Assembly (NCBI RefSeq): GCF_028209395.1
Contig: NZ_JAQLDQ010000018.1
Coordinates: 1-41,846, forward strand
Direction: 5' to 3'
Length of the DNA: 41,846 nucleotides
Source of the DNA: Collinsella aerofaciens
Lineage (GTDB): Bacteria; Actinomycetota; Coriobacteriia; Coriobacteriales; Coriobacteriaceae
Part shown: one piece after another, positions 1-7,746 of the stretch
How the letters are laid out: each line of letters starts with the position of its first letter
How positions within the stretch are numbered: position 1 is the stretch's first letter
Program-made: the position numbers and the translations under genes
The notes under the pieces: generated by a model
What the model was told of the DNA's origin: nothing
The model's database searches: none
The model's input: the letters and a program-made list of their open reading frames with translations, nothing else

Positions 1-45
1 CGCCGCTGACCGGTGGACGGCACCGAGCCGTCTGATGACTTGAAG

Positions 46-77
46 AAGGGGGAGGCCTCGCGGCCTCCCCCTTTTTT
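46..77 (+). terminator. Rho-independent terminator of the gene upstream of the window
   Basis: A 10-bp GC-rich stem (GGGGGAGGCC at 48-57 with GGCCTCCCCC at 62-71) has a 4-nt loop and is followed directly by six T. An upstream gene therefore ends in the first 43 bases. One frame stops at TGA 41-43, but the fragment is too short to identify. By synteny with other actinobacteria (rpsA-coaE-uvrB) it could be rpsA; that is inference only. Confidence 0.9.
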
Positions 78-145
78 GCGTTTTATAAAGAGCTGTAATA
101 CAAGAACTCGCCTTCTTTTAGCTTGTCTTACTGTTTGGCTGTATT

Positions 146-176
146 TTGAGTCCTTCTTTTGTATTTGCGCGATAAT
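146..176 (+). promoter_or_regulatory. Possible coaE promoter
   Basis: TTGAGT (146-151) and GATAAT (171-176) are separated by 19 bp in an AT-rich stretch between the upstream terminator and coaE. The spacing is longer than ideal, so this is only a weak candidate. Confidence 0.3.
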
Positions 177-204
177 AACTCCCATTGGCGTTAGGGAGGA
201 CTTG

Positions 205-846
205 ATGTTTACCGTTTTTGTCTTGGGCAATATTGCTTCGGGTAAGTCGACTGCCTGCCGCTATCTCGAATCTCATGGCGCCATGCTTATCGATCTGGAC
301 GAGCTTGCCAAATCGCTGTATGTGCCAGGCTCCGATATCGTCAATGCCCTCGCGGAAGAATTTGGCTGGGATATTTTGGATGAGGAGGGCGGCATTCGCC
401 GCAGCATCCTCGCTTCTCGAGCTTTCGCTTCTCCTGATTCGGTCGCACGGCTCAATGGCCTTGTGCACCCCGTTCTCATTGAACAGCTTTCGCTTAGGAT
501 TCTCGATCCGGTTTGTTGTACGGTTTCGTCCCCCCGTTATCCCTTTGCGGTTGTCGAGGTTTCTGCCCCGACTGGTTTTGAGGATGCTTTTGGCCTGGCT
601 GATGAAATTCTGGTTATCAGTGCTCCTTTGGCAGTTCGTCGCGAGCGTGCCATTCATCGTGGTATGGAGTCCTCTGATTTTGATGCTCGCTCTGCATGCC
701 AACCTGATGAGGCTTCGCTTTGCAATCTCGCTACGACGGTAATCGATAATGCGGGAGGCGATAATTCGCTCTTTGAACAACTGGACGCATGGCTTGTGCG
801 CCATGGCTTCGGGGATGTAACGGATAAGGAGGAGGCCGATGCCTAA
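205..846 (+). CDS. coaE: Dephospho-CoA kinase
   Basis: This enzyme would phosphorylate the 3'-OH of dephospho-CoA in the last step of cytosolic CoA synthesis. The product is 213 aa, normal for the family. A P-loop, GNIASGKST, lies at residues 8-16, and an acidic LIDLDELAK segment follows near residue 32, as in CoaE. The frame is open upstream to position 13, but ATG 205 is chosen because AGGGAGGA (193-200) is a good ribosome binding site 4 nt before it and family homology begins here. The stop overlaps the next ATG by 8 bp, so it is probably translationally coupled to the lytic transglycosylase. The coaE-uvrB proximity is common in actinobacteria. The P-loop departs from the usual GGIGSGKS form, but the lysine and Ser/Thr are kept. 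Confidence 0.9.
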   Translation: MFTVFVLGNIASGKSTACRYLESHGAMLIDLDELAKSLYVPGSDIVNALAEEFGWDILDEEGGIRRSILASRAFASPDSVARLNGLVHPVLIEQLSLRILDPVCCTVSSPRYPFAVVEVSAPTGFEDAFGLADEILVISAPLAVRRERAIHRGMESSDFDARSACQPDEASLCNLATTVIDNAGGDNSLFEQLDAWLVRHGFGDVTDKEEADA

Positions 847-1420
847 GACACGTTTCTTTACGTGGTATCGCGTTGCGCCACTTGCCGTTGTGCTCGTCTT
901 CGGCTTTATTTCGCTCGTCTACTCGTATGCTCCTGCCGCCTTCTTTAAGCCTTTGTATCCAATTGACTACGAGGCGTATGTAAAGCAATCGAGCATTTCG
1001 CACAATCTTGATCCATATCTGGTGTGTGCTGTCATAAAGTCGGAATCGAATTGGGATCCCGAGGCTGAGTCGAATCAAGGCGCTCGGGGATTGATGCAGC
1101 TGATGCCCGAGACTGCCCAGGATATGATTGCCAAGGGTCTTGTCGAAGGTAGCGAGTATTCCGCCGACAACCTTAACGATCCCGCTACGAACATCGAGTT
1201 TGGCTGTGCGTATCTTTCGTATCTTCTAACGTATTTTAACGGGTCGACTGACAGCGCCATTGCCGCCTATAACGCCGGCATGGGCAATGTCGACGGATGG
1301 GCGCAGCAGAGCACGTCGCTTCATAATGCAATCACCTTTCCCGAGACGCAGGCGTATCTGATTCGTGTCAATAATGCCTGGGTTCGCTACAAGACCCTCT
1401 ATCCCGATCGGTTCGTATAG
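839..1420 (+). CDS. Small membrane-anchored lytic transglycosylase (SLT domain)
   Basis: This is a peptidoglycan-cleaving enzyme of the soluble-lytic-transglycosylase fold (GH23). The 193-aa product starts with one uncleaved-looking membrane segment (about residues 12-30) and then has a compact SLT domain. The hallmark motifs are in order: IKSES with the presumed catalytic Glu69, GLMQLMP at 84-90, and AYNAG at 143-147. The anchor places the domain outside the membrane, facing the wall. The start overlaps coaE by 8 bp and is preceded by AAGGAGG, so the two are co-expressed. The gene-level role (wall remodelling, or space-making for secretion) is not visible from the sequence. A specific name such as mltE or slt is not justified. 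Confidence 0.88.
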   Translation: MPKTRFFTWYRVAPLAVVLVFGFISLVYSYAPAAFFKPLYPIDYEAYVKQSSISHNLDPYLVCAVIKSESNWDPEAESNQGARGLMQLMPETAQDMIAKGLVEGSEYSADNLNDPATNIEFGCAYLSYLLTYFNGSTDSAIAAYNAGMGNVDGWAQQSTSLHNAITFPETQAYLIRVNNAWVRYKTLYPDRFV

Positions 1421-1440
1421 GACTATGCCTGCCGCCTGCG

Positions 1441-1446
1441 TATACT
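1441..1446 (+). promoter_or_regulatory. Possible -10 element for uvrB
   Basis: TATACT lies 26 bp before the uvrB start, in the short gap after the transglycosylase gene. No convincing -35 is seen. The same hexamer occurs before ybaK and rapZ in this window. Confidence 0.35.
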
Positions 1447-1471
1447 GCAGATATATGAGTTAGGAGTATCC

Positions 1472-3712
1472 ATGGCGGAATTTGAAGTTGAGCGTGTTGG
1501 AGGAGAGCTCAAACGTTTTGGCGTTGAGGGCTCTGAGGTGCCGTTTGAGGTCGTGTCTCCCTATGAGCCTGCAGGTTCTCAGCCTAAGGCCATTGAGTCG
1601 CTTGTGCAGGGTGTGAGGGACGGAGATCGCTATCAGGTTTTGCTGGGCGTGACTGGTTCGGGCAAGACCTTCACGATGGCTAAGACTATTGAGGCCCTGG
1701 GGAAGCCGACGCTGGTCATGGCTCCCAATAAAACGCTCGCCGCTCAGCTTGCGAGCGAGCTCAAAGAGTTCTTTCCCAACAACGCTGTGGTCTACTTTGT
1801 CTCGTACTACGACTACTATCAGCCCGAGGCGTATGTGCCGCAAAGCGATACATATATCGAGAAAGACTCCTCGATTAACGAAGAGGTCGAGATGCTGCGC
1901 CATCAGGCGACCGCGTCACTGCTCTCTCGACGCGATGTGATCGTTGTCGCATCGGTCTCGTGTATCTATGGCATTGGCTCTCCTGAGGACTATGCGGGTC
2001 TGGCTCCAAACGTCGACAAGAAGGTGCCGCTCGAGCGCGATGACTTTATCCATGCACTTATCGACATTCAATATGATCGCAATGACTATGACCTAGCGCG
2101 CGGCACGTTCCGCGTGCGCGGCGATGTTGTCGACGTGTATCCGCCTTATGCCGAGCATCCGTTGCGGTTTGAGTTCTTTGGCGACGAGGTTGAGCTTATT
2201 GCCGAGATCGATGAGGTTACCGGTGAGATGCTTCGTGAGTACGAGGCCATCCCCGTATGGCCGGCATCGCACTACGTGACCGAGAAGCCGAAGGTCAAGG
2301 CGGCTCTGAAATCAATCAGTGAAGAGTGCGAGAAGCGTGTGGCCGAGCTCAAGGCGACCGACAAGTTGCTCGAGGCACAGCGTCTGCAGCAGCGCACCGA
2401 CTATGATCTCGAGATGCTCGAGACCATGGGTTTTTGTAACGGTATCGAGAACTACTCGCGTCATCTGGACGGTCGAAAACCGGGCGAGCCGCCGTTTACC
2501 CTGATCGATTACTTCCCTAAGGACATGCTCTGCATCATCGATGAGAGCCATGTGACGGTGCCGCAGATTCGCGGCATGCACGAAGGTGACCGCTCGCGTA
2601 AGGTGACGCTGGTGGAACACGGTTTTCGCCTTCCTTCGGCACTCGATAACCGCCCGCTTCGTTTCGATGAGTTTGAGGCAAGGATCCCCCAGTTCATCTA
2701 CGTTTCGGCCACGCCGGGCGACTACGAGCTGCGGGTGAGCCAGAACGATGTTGAGCAGATTATTCGTCCGACCGGCCTGCTCGATCCCAAGATCGATGTG
2801 CGTCCGGTTCGCGGTCAGATTGACGATCTTGAGGACGAGATTCGCGAGCGCGTTGCCCGCAAGGAGCGCGTGCTGGTGACCACGTTGACCAAGCGCATGG
2901 CCGAGGACCTGACCGACCATCTGCTTGATGCGGGCATTAAGGTCAATTACATGCATTCTGATACGGCGACAATGGACCGTGTCGAGATCCTGCGAACGCT
3001 GCGCGAGGGCAAGATCGATGTTCTCGTTGGCATCAACCTGCTTCGCGAGGGCTTGGATCTTCCCGAGGTCTCACTGGTGGCAATTCTCGATGCCGATAAG
3101 GAAGGCTTCTTGCGCAACCGCCGTTCGCTGATTCAGACGATTGGCCGCGCGGCCCGTAACGCCGATGGCGAAGTCATCATGTATGCTGACGTTGTGACCG
3201 ATTCGATGAAAGAGGCCATCGAGGAGACGCAGCGCCGTCGCGAGATTCAGATGGCATATAACGAAGAGCATGGCATTGTGCCCAAGACGGTGCGCAAGGC
3301 CATCAACGACATCTCAAGTTTTATTGCCGAGGCCGAAAAAACCGTGGGTTCCAAGGGACGCTCGAAGGGCGACTCTCTTGGCCATGGCGCATTCTATACG
3401 CCCGATGAGTCGGGCGAGGGTGGCGTGCCGGAAACGGTGGCGCCCGAGCAGACACTTGCGGAGCAGTTGGAAGAACTGCCGCATGACGAGCTCGTGCGGA
3501 TCGTCGAAACCATGGAAGAGGATATGCGTAACGCTTCTGCCGCCATGGACTTTGAAGAGGCGGCGCGCCTGCGCGATGCCGTCGTTCAGATTCGGGCGAT
3601 GCTCGAGGGTGCGTCTGAGGACGAGACGATCGAGCGCTTACGTTCGCAGGCTCGCAAGGGTTCCACGTTCGCATCGGGCAGAAAACGCCAGGGTGCACGG
3701 TTTAAGAAATAG
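1472..3712 (+). CDS. uvrB: Excinuclease ABC subunit B
   Basis: UvrB is the damage-verifying helicase-like subunit of nucleotide excision repair. It is loaded by UvrA and then binds UvrC. The 746-aa product has Walker A GVTGSGKT at 59-66, the beta-hairpin region ([15 protein letters not shown]) that clamps DNA, the helicase segment [11 protein letters not shown] and the motif VI-like [11 protein letters not shown]-terminal UVR domain ([11 protein letters not shown]) contacts UvrC. The protein is about 70 residues longer than E. coli UvrB; the extra length is a low-complexity linker before the UVR domain and a basic tail. TAGGAG lies 8 nt before the ATG. A strong symmetric hairpin follows the stop codon. 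uvrA and uvrC are both in this window. Confidence 0.98.
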   Translation: MAEFEVERVGGELKRFGVEGSEVPFEVVSPYEPAGSQPKAIESLVQGVRDGDRYQVLLGVTGSGKTFTMAKTIEALGKPTLVMAPNKTLAAQLASELKEFFPNNAVVYFVSYYDYYQPEAYVPQSDTYIEKDSSINEEVEMLRHQATASLLSRRDVIVVASVSCIYGIGSPEDYAGLAPNVDKKVPLERDDFIHALIDIQYDRNDYDLARGTFRVRGDVVDVYPPYAEHPLRFEFFGDEVELIAEIDEVTGEMLREYEAIPVWPASHYVTEKPKVKAALKSISEECEKRVAELKATDKLLEAQRLQQRTDYDLEMLETMGFCNGIENYSRHLDGRKPGEPPFTLIDYFPKDMLCIIDESHVTVPQIRGMHEGDRSRKVTLVEHGFRLPSALDNRPLRFDEFEARIPQFIYVSATPGDYELRVSQNDVEQIIRPTGLLDPKIDVRPVRGQIDDLEDEIRERVARKERVLVTTLTKRMAEDLTDHLLDAGIKVNYMHSDTATMDRVEILRTLREGKIDVLVGINLLREGLDLPEVSLVAILDADKEGFLRNRRSLIQTIGRAARNADGEVIMYADVVTDSMKEAIEETQRRREIQMAYNEEHGIVPKTVRKAINDISSFIAEAEKTVGSKGRSKGDSLGHGAFYTPDESGEGGVPETVAPEQTLAEQLEELPHDELVRIVETMEEDMRNASAAMDFEEAARLRDAVVQIRAMLEGASEDETIERLRSQARKGSTFASGRKRQGARFKK

Positions 3713-3716
3713 CGAA

Positions 3717-3750
3717 CATGCCCCGAGTTCCCTGCGGAGCTCGGGGCATG
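3717..3750. terminator. Convergent hairpin between uvrB and the minus-strand flavoprotein
   Basis: A perfect 11-bp stem (CATGCCCCGAG at 3717-3727, CTCGGGGCATG at 3740-3750) sits between two convergent genes. CGTCTTTT follows on the plus strand. The T-tract is weak on both strands, so it is probably a shared bidirectional terminator. Confidence 0.7.
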
Positions 3751-3777
3751 CGTCTTTTGCGCGCTGGAATTCGTGCG

Positions 3778-5418
3778 TTAGAGGTCTGCGATCAGGGCTT
3801 CGGCACAACGGATGCCGTCGGTGGCGGCGCTCATGATGCCGCCGGCATATCCAGCTCCCTCACCGCAAGGGTAGAGGCCCGGGGTCGACACGGCATGGCA
3901 TGTTCGGTCTCGGGTGACGGTGACCGGTGAGCTCGAGCGAGTCTCCACGCCGGTAAGGACAGCATCGGAGCGGTCGTAGCCTCGTAGCTTTTTTCCAAGT
4001 AGGGGAAGTCCCAGGCGGAGCGACTCGACGATATGCTGCGGCAGGGCTTCGTCAATTGCCGTCCAGGTCACACCGAGCGGATAGGTGGGCTTTACCTTTC
4101 CGGGCGCCTTGCTGGCGCGTCCTGCGAGGAAATCTCCGACGAGCTGTGCCGGTGCGTTCCAGTTGGAACCGCCCAGGCGGTAGGCGGCCGCCTCGCAGGC
4201 GCGCTGGAGCTCGATGCCGGCGAGTGGGTCATCGTTGGGAAGGTCCTCAGGCGTGACGTTAACGAGCAGGGCGGCATTTGCGTTGCGTCCGTCGCGGGCA
4301 TTGAGACTGGCGCCGTTGACGCACAAGTGGCCCTGCTCGGAAGAGGCGGCGACAACCTGCCCGCCGGGACACATGCAAAACGAGAACACGCTGCGGCCGT
4401 TGGGAAGATGGGCGACGAGCTTGTAGGGGGCTGCTCCGAGGGCAGGATGTCCCGCCGAGGCTCCGAATTGGGCTCGGTCGATGTCGCGCTGCGGATGCTC
4501 GATGCGAACGCCCATGGCAAAGGTCTTTTGTGCGAGGACCACGTTGTGGTCCTTAAGGAGCTCAAAAATATCGCGAGCAGAATGCCCGCAGGCGAGGATG
4601 AGGTGCTTTGTCTCGATTGGCTCGCAAGCGGTGTCTTGGGACGATTGGACATCAATACCGGTGATGGCGCCAGACGCGTCGATGCGAATGTCGACGAGCT
4701 TCGTTCGATAACGGACGACACCTCCGAGCTGCTCGATGCGCTGGGATATAGCGGTGACGACCGTGGGAAGGATGTCGGAGCCAATGTGCGGCTTGGCATC
4801 CCACAGAATATCGCGGGGCGCACCCGCCTCGACGAAGGTTTCGAGGATAAGGCGATGGGCGGGATTTTTGGTTCCCGTATTGAGCTTGCCGTCCGAGAAG
4901 GTCCCCGCGCCGCCCAGGCCAAACTGGATATTGCTCTCGGGGTCGAGGATGCGCTCCTTTAGAAAGAGGTCGATCGCCTGCGAGCGGCGAAATGCCGGGT
5001 CGCCGCGCTCGATGAGCAAGGGCTTAAGACCTGCTTCGGCGAGCGTAAGCGCAGCGAAAAGGCCGGCGCATCCGGCGCCGACAACGACAGGGCGTTCTTG
5101 AGGTACGTCGGAGGCGGGGGAGGGGAATGAAGGCTCATCGTCTTCTATCGCGCGTACGCGCGAGCGGTCACGCTCGGCAACGCTGTCGACCGCTTCTCGC
5201 TCGAGGTGGGGACTAGTCAGCTCAACACGAAAGCTCAGGATAAAATGGACGTCTCGTTTTTTGCGAGCGTCGATTGACTTGCGGTGGAGCTCGATGGACT
5301 TGATCTCGGAGTCCTTGCAACGTAGGACGCGCTTGGCGACTCGCTTGCCAACAATGAGACAGGCATTTTCATCGTCGGCTTCATCGAGCGACGCGTTGAC
5401 TTGGGTGATTTCGATCAT
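3778..5418 (-). CDS. FAD-dependent dehydrogenase of the COG2509 type
   Basis: This is an uncharacterised NAD(FAD)-utilising dehydrogenase of 546 aa. An N-terminal domain of about 105 residues, seen in this family, precedes an FAD-binding Rossmann motif (VVVGAGCAG at 111-119, ending in a conserved acidic residue, LLIERGD). GGAGTFSDGKLNTG and the C-terminal GEGAGYAGGIMSAATDG are both typical of COG2509 proteins. The frame is open for 41 codons further upstream, into the neighbouring gene. ATG at 5418 is chosen because AAGGAG precedes it at good spacing and the earlier part shows no homology. It is followed by a convergent hairpin shared with uvrB. The substrate is unknown. The fold resembles geranylgeranyl-reductase and flavoprotein halogenase-like enzymes, but no specific reaction can be assigned. 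Confidence 0.85.
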   Translation of the reverse strand: MIEITQVNASLDEADDENACLIVGKRVAKRVLRCKDSEIKSIELHRKSIDARKKRDVHFILSFRVELTSPHLEREAVDSVAERDRSRVRAIEDDEPSFPSPASDVPQERPVVVGAGCAGLFAALTLAEAGLKPLLIERGDPAFRRSQAIDLFLKERILDPESNIQFGLGGAGTFSDGKLNTGTKNPAHRLILETFVEAGAPRDILWDAKPHIGSDILPTVVTAISQRIEQLGGVVRYRTKLVDIRIDASGAITGIDVQSSQDTACEPIETKHLILACGHSARDIFELLKDHNVVLAQKTFAMGVRIEHPQRDIDRAQFGASAGHPALGAAPYKLVAHLPNGRSVFSFCMCPGGQVVAASSEQGHLCVNGASLNARDGRNANAALLVNVTPEDLPNDDPLAGIELQRACEAAAYRLGGSNWNAPAQLVGDFLAGRASKAPGKVKPTYPLGVTWTAIDEALPQHIVESLRLGLPLLGKKLRGYDRSDAVLTGVETRSSSPVTVTRDRTCHAVSTPGLYPCGEGAGYAGGIMSAATDGIRCAEALIADL

Positions 5419-5429
5419 CGAGGTCTCCT

Positions 5430-5468
5430 TAGAGGCAAGAAAGAGGCCGTCCGGTATCCCAGACGGCC
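5430..5468 (-). terminator. Hairpin between the two flavoprotein genes
   Basis: A 7-bp stem (GGCCGTC at 5445-5451 with GACGGCC at 5462-5468) is followed on the minus strand by TCTTTCTTGCC. This is a plausible weak terminator or attenuator between the upstream flavoprotein gene (stop at 5499) and the COG2509 gene (start at 5418). Confidence 0.5.
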
Positions 5469-5498
5469 CGAATGCGTTTTTGATTATAGACTGCGCGG

Positions 5499-6770
5499 CT
5501 ACAGGCTGCTTGCAGCGCGAATGCCCGAGATCCAGGCCCACGCAAGGTTAAAGCCTCCGCAATCGGCGTCGATGTCGAGCGCTTCACCGCAGACGTAAAG
5601 CGGGGCGTCGACAACGCTGCGCGCGCGTAGGCTGGGTGTTGAGATGCTCTCGACAGATACGCCACCACGCGTGACCTGCGCTGAGCGCTCCTCGGCTGTT
5701 CCCTTGACGAGCAACTTAAAGTGCTTGAGGATCGAGACCAGGTGGATGACATCGTTGGAGCCTGGATGGCACTGCTCGAACGCTGTGCAGACGACGCGGG
5801 AGAGTTGCGGGGCGAGCATGCCGTCGAGCCAACGGGGATCGCGGGGCGAAAAGCCGCCGAGCAGCTCAACGCGCCGGTTGAGCGTATCGAGCAACTCGTC
5901 TTTGGAGAGGTCGGGGAAAACGTCGAGCAGGATCGTATCGCCGTGCTGGATACGACGAGAGAGGTTGAAGACAGCGACGCCCGAGATACCGAAGGTTCGA
6001 AACAGCACTTCACCGTCTTCGTGCCAGAGCTCATTATGATTGCGGGCGAGCGTCAAGCGGGCGCGGACGCGCAGGCCATCCAACGTCTTGAGCGCCGCCC
6101 GATCGCCAAAGACCGTTGCCGATACGGGGCAGAGGATGGGGCGCAGCGAAGTGAGGGGGAGGCGAAACGTATCGGCGATACCGGTGGGGTTGCCGCCCGT
6201 GGCGATAATTACGGCATGTGCCTGCAGGGCCACGTTCTTGCGAGGGACATCAGCGAGCGCTTTCCGAAGCGAGCGGAGCTCCGATTTTCGGTCGTCGTGC
6301 TTTTTTGCCTTGAGCGCCCGCGCTGGACGGTCTATTTGGAGTGCCCAGCCTTCGGAAGCTTTGTGCGCCGAGGCAACGTAGGCTCCGCAGATTAAGGTGA
6401 TACCTAGGCGGTCGCAAACGTTGAGAAGCGCGTCGCGCACCGATTCGGCGCGAAGGGAGCGCGGGTACAGCCGGCCTTCCTCGGAGGTTGTCATGATACC
6501 CAGCGAGGAGAAGAAACCCATAAGCTCTTGTTCGGGCTGGGGGCCCATGACGGATGTGACGAATGCTGGGTGGTTATACCGCTGAGGATCGATCGATTCG
6601 TTGGAGAGGTTGCAGCGGCCGTTACCGGTCGCAAGGAGCTTAAGGCCGCAGGCGACATCGCGCTCAACGATGCAGACGCTTTTGCCAACGCGTGCGGCCG
6701 TAATGGCGGCGGCGAGGCCTGAAGCCCCGCCGCCGATTACCAGGACGTCATAGAAGGCGCTCGCGTTCAC
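5499..6770 (-). CDS. HI0933/BaiN-like NAD(P)/FAD-dependent oxidoreductase
   Basis: This is a flavoprotein of the HI0933 (COG2081) family, 423 aa. The dinucleotide-binding motif VIGGGASGL lies at residues 11-19. The family hallmark KLLATGNGRCNLSN follows at about 43-56, and the C-terminal GGFNLAWAWISG closes the FAD site. Family members include BaiN, which reduces bile-acid intermediates in clostridia, but most are uncharacterised, so bile-acid chemistry should not be assumed. The start is GTG at 6770, directly after the TAA of the mrp gene, so translation is probably coupled. No other in-frame start lies close by. It is part of a minus-strand run with mrp and the COG2509 flavoprotein. Confidence 0.87.
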   Translation of the reverse strand: MNASAFYDVLVIGGGASGLAAAITAARVGKSVCIVERDVACGLKLLATGNGRCNLSNESIDPQRYNHPAFVTSVMGPQPEQELMGFFSSLGIMTTSEEGRLYPRSLRAESVRDALLNVCDRLGITLICGAYVASAHKASEGWALQIDRPARALKAKKHDDRKSELRSLRKALADVPRKNVALQAHAVIIATGGNPTGIADTFRLPLTSLRPILCPVSATVFGDRAALKTLDGLRVRARLTLARNHNELWHEDGEVLFRTFGISGVAVFNLSRRIQHGDTILLDVFPDLSKDELLDTLNRRVELLGGFSPRDPRWLDGMLAPQLSRVVCTAFEQCHPGSNDVIHLVSILKHFKLLVKGTAEERSAQVTRGGVSVESISTPSLRARSVVDAPLYVCGEALDIDADCGGFNLAWAWISGIRAASSL

Positions 6771-7601
6771 TTAGGCCTCGTCGGTCTCGTGCGGGGTAAT
6801 AGCCTCGACGGCAGAGACTGCCTTGGGCAACATGCCATCGGGCAGCGCGGTCTCGACCTCGCCCTTATCGCAGGCCTCGGCGAGTGCCGGATTAATGGGA
6901 AGCTGCCCCAAGATGTCGAGGTTATAGCGCTCTGCGACCTCGGGGAGCTTGCTCTTGCCAAAGACCTCGATCTTCTTGCCGCAGTCGGGGCACTCAATAT
7001 AGCTCATGTTCTCGACAATGCCCAGAATGGGGACGTTCATCTTCTCGGCCATGTTGACCGCCTTGGCGACGATCATCGAGACCAGATCCTGCGGGCTCGT
7101 GACGATGACGATGCCGTCGACGGGCAGCGACTGGAAGACGGTGAGCGCGACGTCGCCTGTTCCCGGAGGCATGTCGACCAGCAGGTAGTCGATGGGGCCC
7201 CACGAGGTCTCGCTCCAGAACTGCCTAATGGCGCCTGCGATGACCGGACCGCGCCAAAGGACGGGGTCGGTCTCGTTTTGGAGCAGCAGGTTGGAGCTCA
7301 TGACCTTGACGCCGTGCTCGGAGATTTCGGGCAGCATAAGGTTGCCAAGGGCATGGACGTGGCGTCCACTCATACCGAACATCTTGGGGATAGAGGGACC
7401 GGTGATGTCGGCATCGAGGACGCCGACCTTGTGGCCGTGACGGGCAAGCTCGGTGGCGATGGCACCGGTGACAAATGACTTGCCGACACCGCCCTTGCCG
7501 GAAAGCACGGCGATGACGCGCTTGACCTCGGACAGCGTGTTCTCCTCAAATTGCGACGGCGACGTTTGTCCGCCGGCGGCCTGTGCGTGTTCGCAACCCA
7601 T
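6771..7601 (-). CDS. mrp: Mrp/NBP35-type P-loop ATPase, iron-sulfur carrier
   Basis: This ATPase of the Mrp/NBP35 family is thought to carry and deliver Fe-S clusters in the cytosol. The 276-aa product has the deviant Walker A SGKGGVGKS at 34-42, the switch LDADITGPS near 62-70, VDMPPGTGD at 142-150 and a C-terminal CPDC pair (204-207) for the bridging cluster. A further Cys lies at residue 3 beside a His (MGCEH), a short version of the N-terminal cluster found in longer family members. ATG 7601 is chosen because AAAGGAG lies 6 nt before it; the open frame extends 19 codons further without homology. The flavoprotein gene follows with no gap. MetG-Mrp fusions exist in other bacteria; here it stands alone. 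Confidence 0.92.
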   Translation of the reverse strand: MGCEHAQAAGGQTSPSQFEENTLSEVKRVIAVLSGKGGVGKSFVTGAIATELARHGHKVGVLDADITGPSIPKMFGMSGRHVHALGNLMLPEISEHGVKVMSSNLLLQNETDPVLWRGPVIAGAIRQFWSETSWGPIDYLLVDMPPGTGDVALTVFQSLPVDGIVIVTSPQDLVSMIVAKAVNMAEKMNVPILGIVENMSYIECPDCGKKIEVFGKSKLPEVAERYNLDILGQLPINPALAEACDKGEVETALPDGMLPKAVSAVEAITPHETDEA

Positions 7602-7656
7602 GTATGACTCCTTTGTATATGCTGGGGCCGGGGCCCCGCGATGTGACACGAGCGTC

Positions 7657-7686
7657 ATTGTACCCTCGTTTGCGAGCGGGAGTCAT
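7657..7686 (-). promoter_or_regulatory. Candidate promoter of the mrp-flavoprotein operon
   Basis: Read on the minus strand, ATGACT (7686-7681) and TACAAT (7662-7657) are separated by 18 bp, about 56 bp before the mrp start. It lies in the 145-bp gap downstream of the LtaS-like gene. Confidence 0.4.
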
Positions 7687-7746
7687 TTGCGATGCGTTTG
7701 GGCCGAGCGTGCTTGCAATACGATGGGCCCAAGCGAATGGGCGGGC

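Noticed and set aside
13..204. Upstream extension of the coaE frame
   Set aside because: It would translate the terminator at 46-77, and a good ribosome site precedes ATG 205.
5499..6770. Naming the HI0933-family gene baiN with a bile-acid role
   Set aside because: The family is broad and no other bai gene is nearby, so the specific function is not supported.
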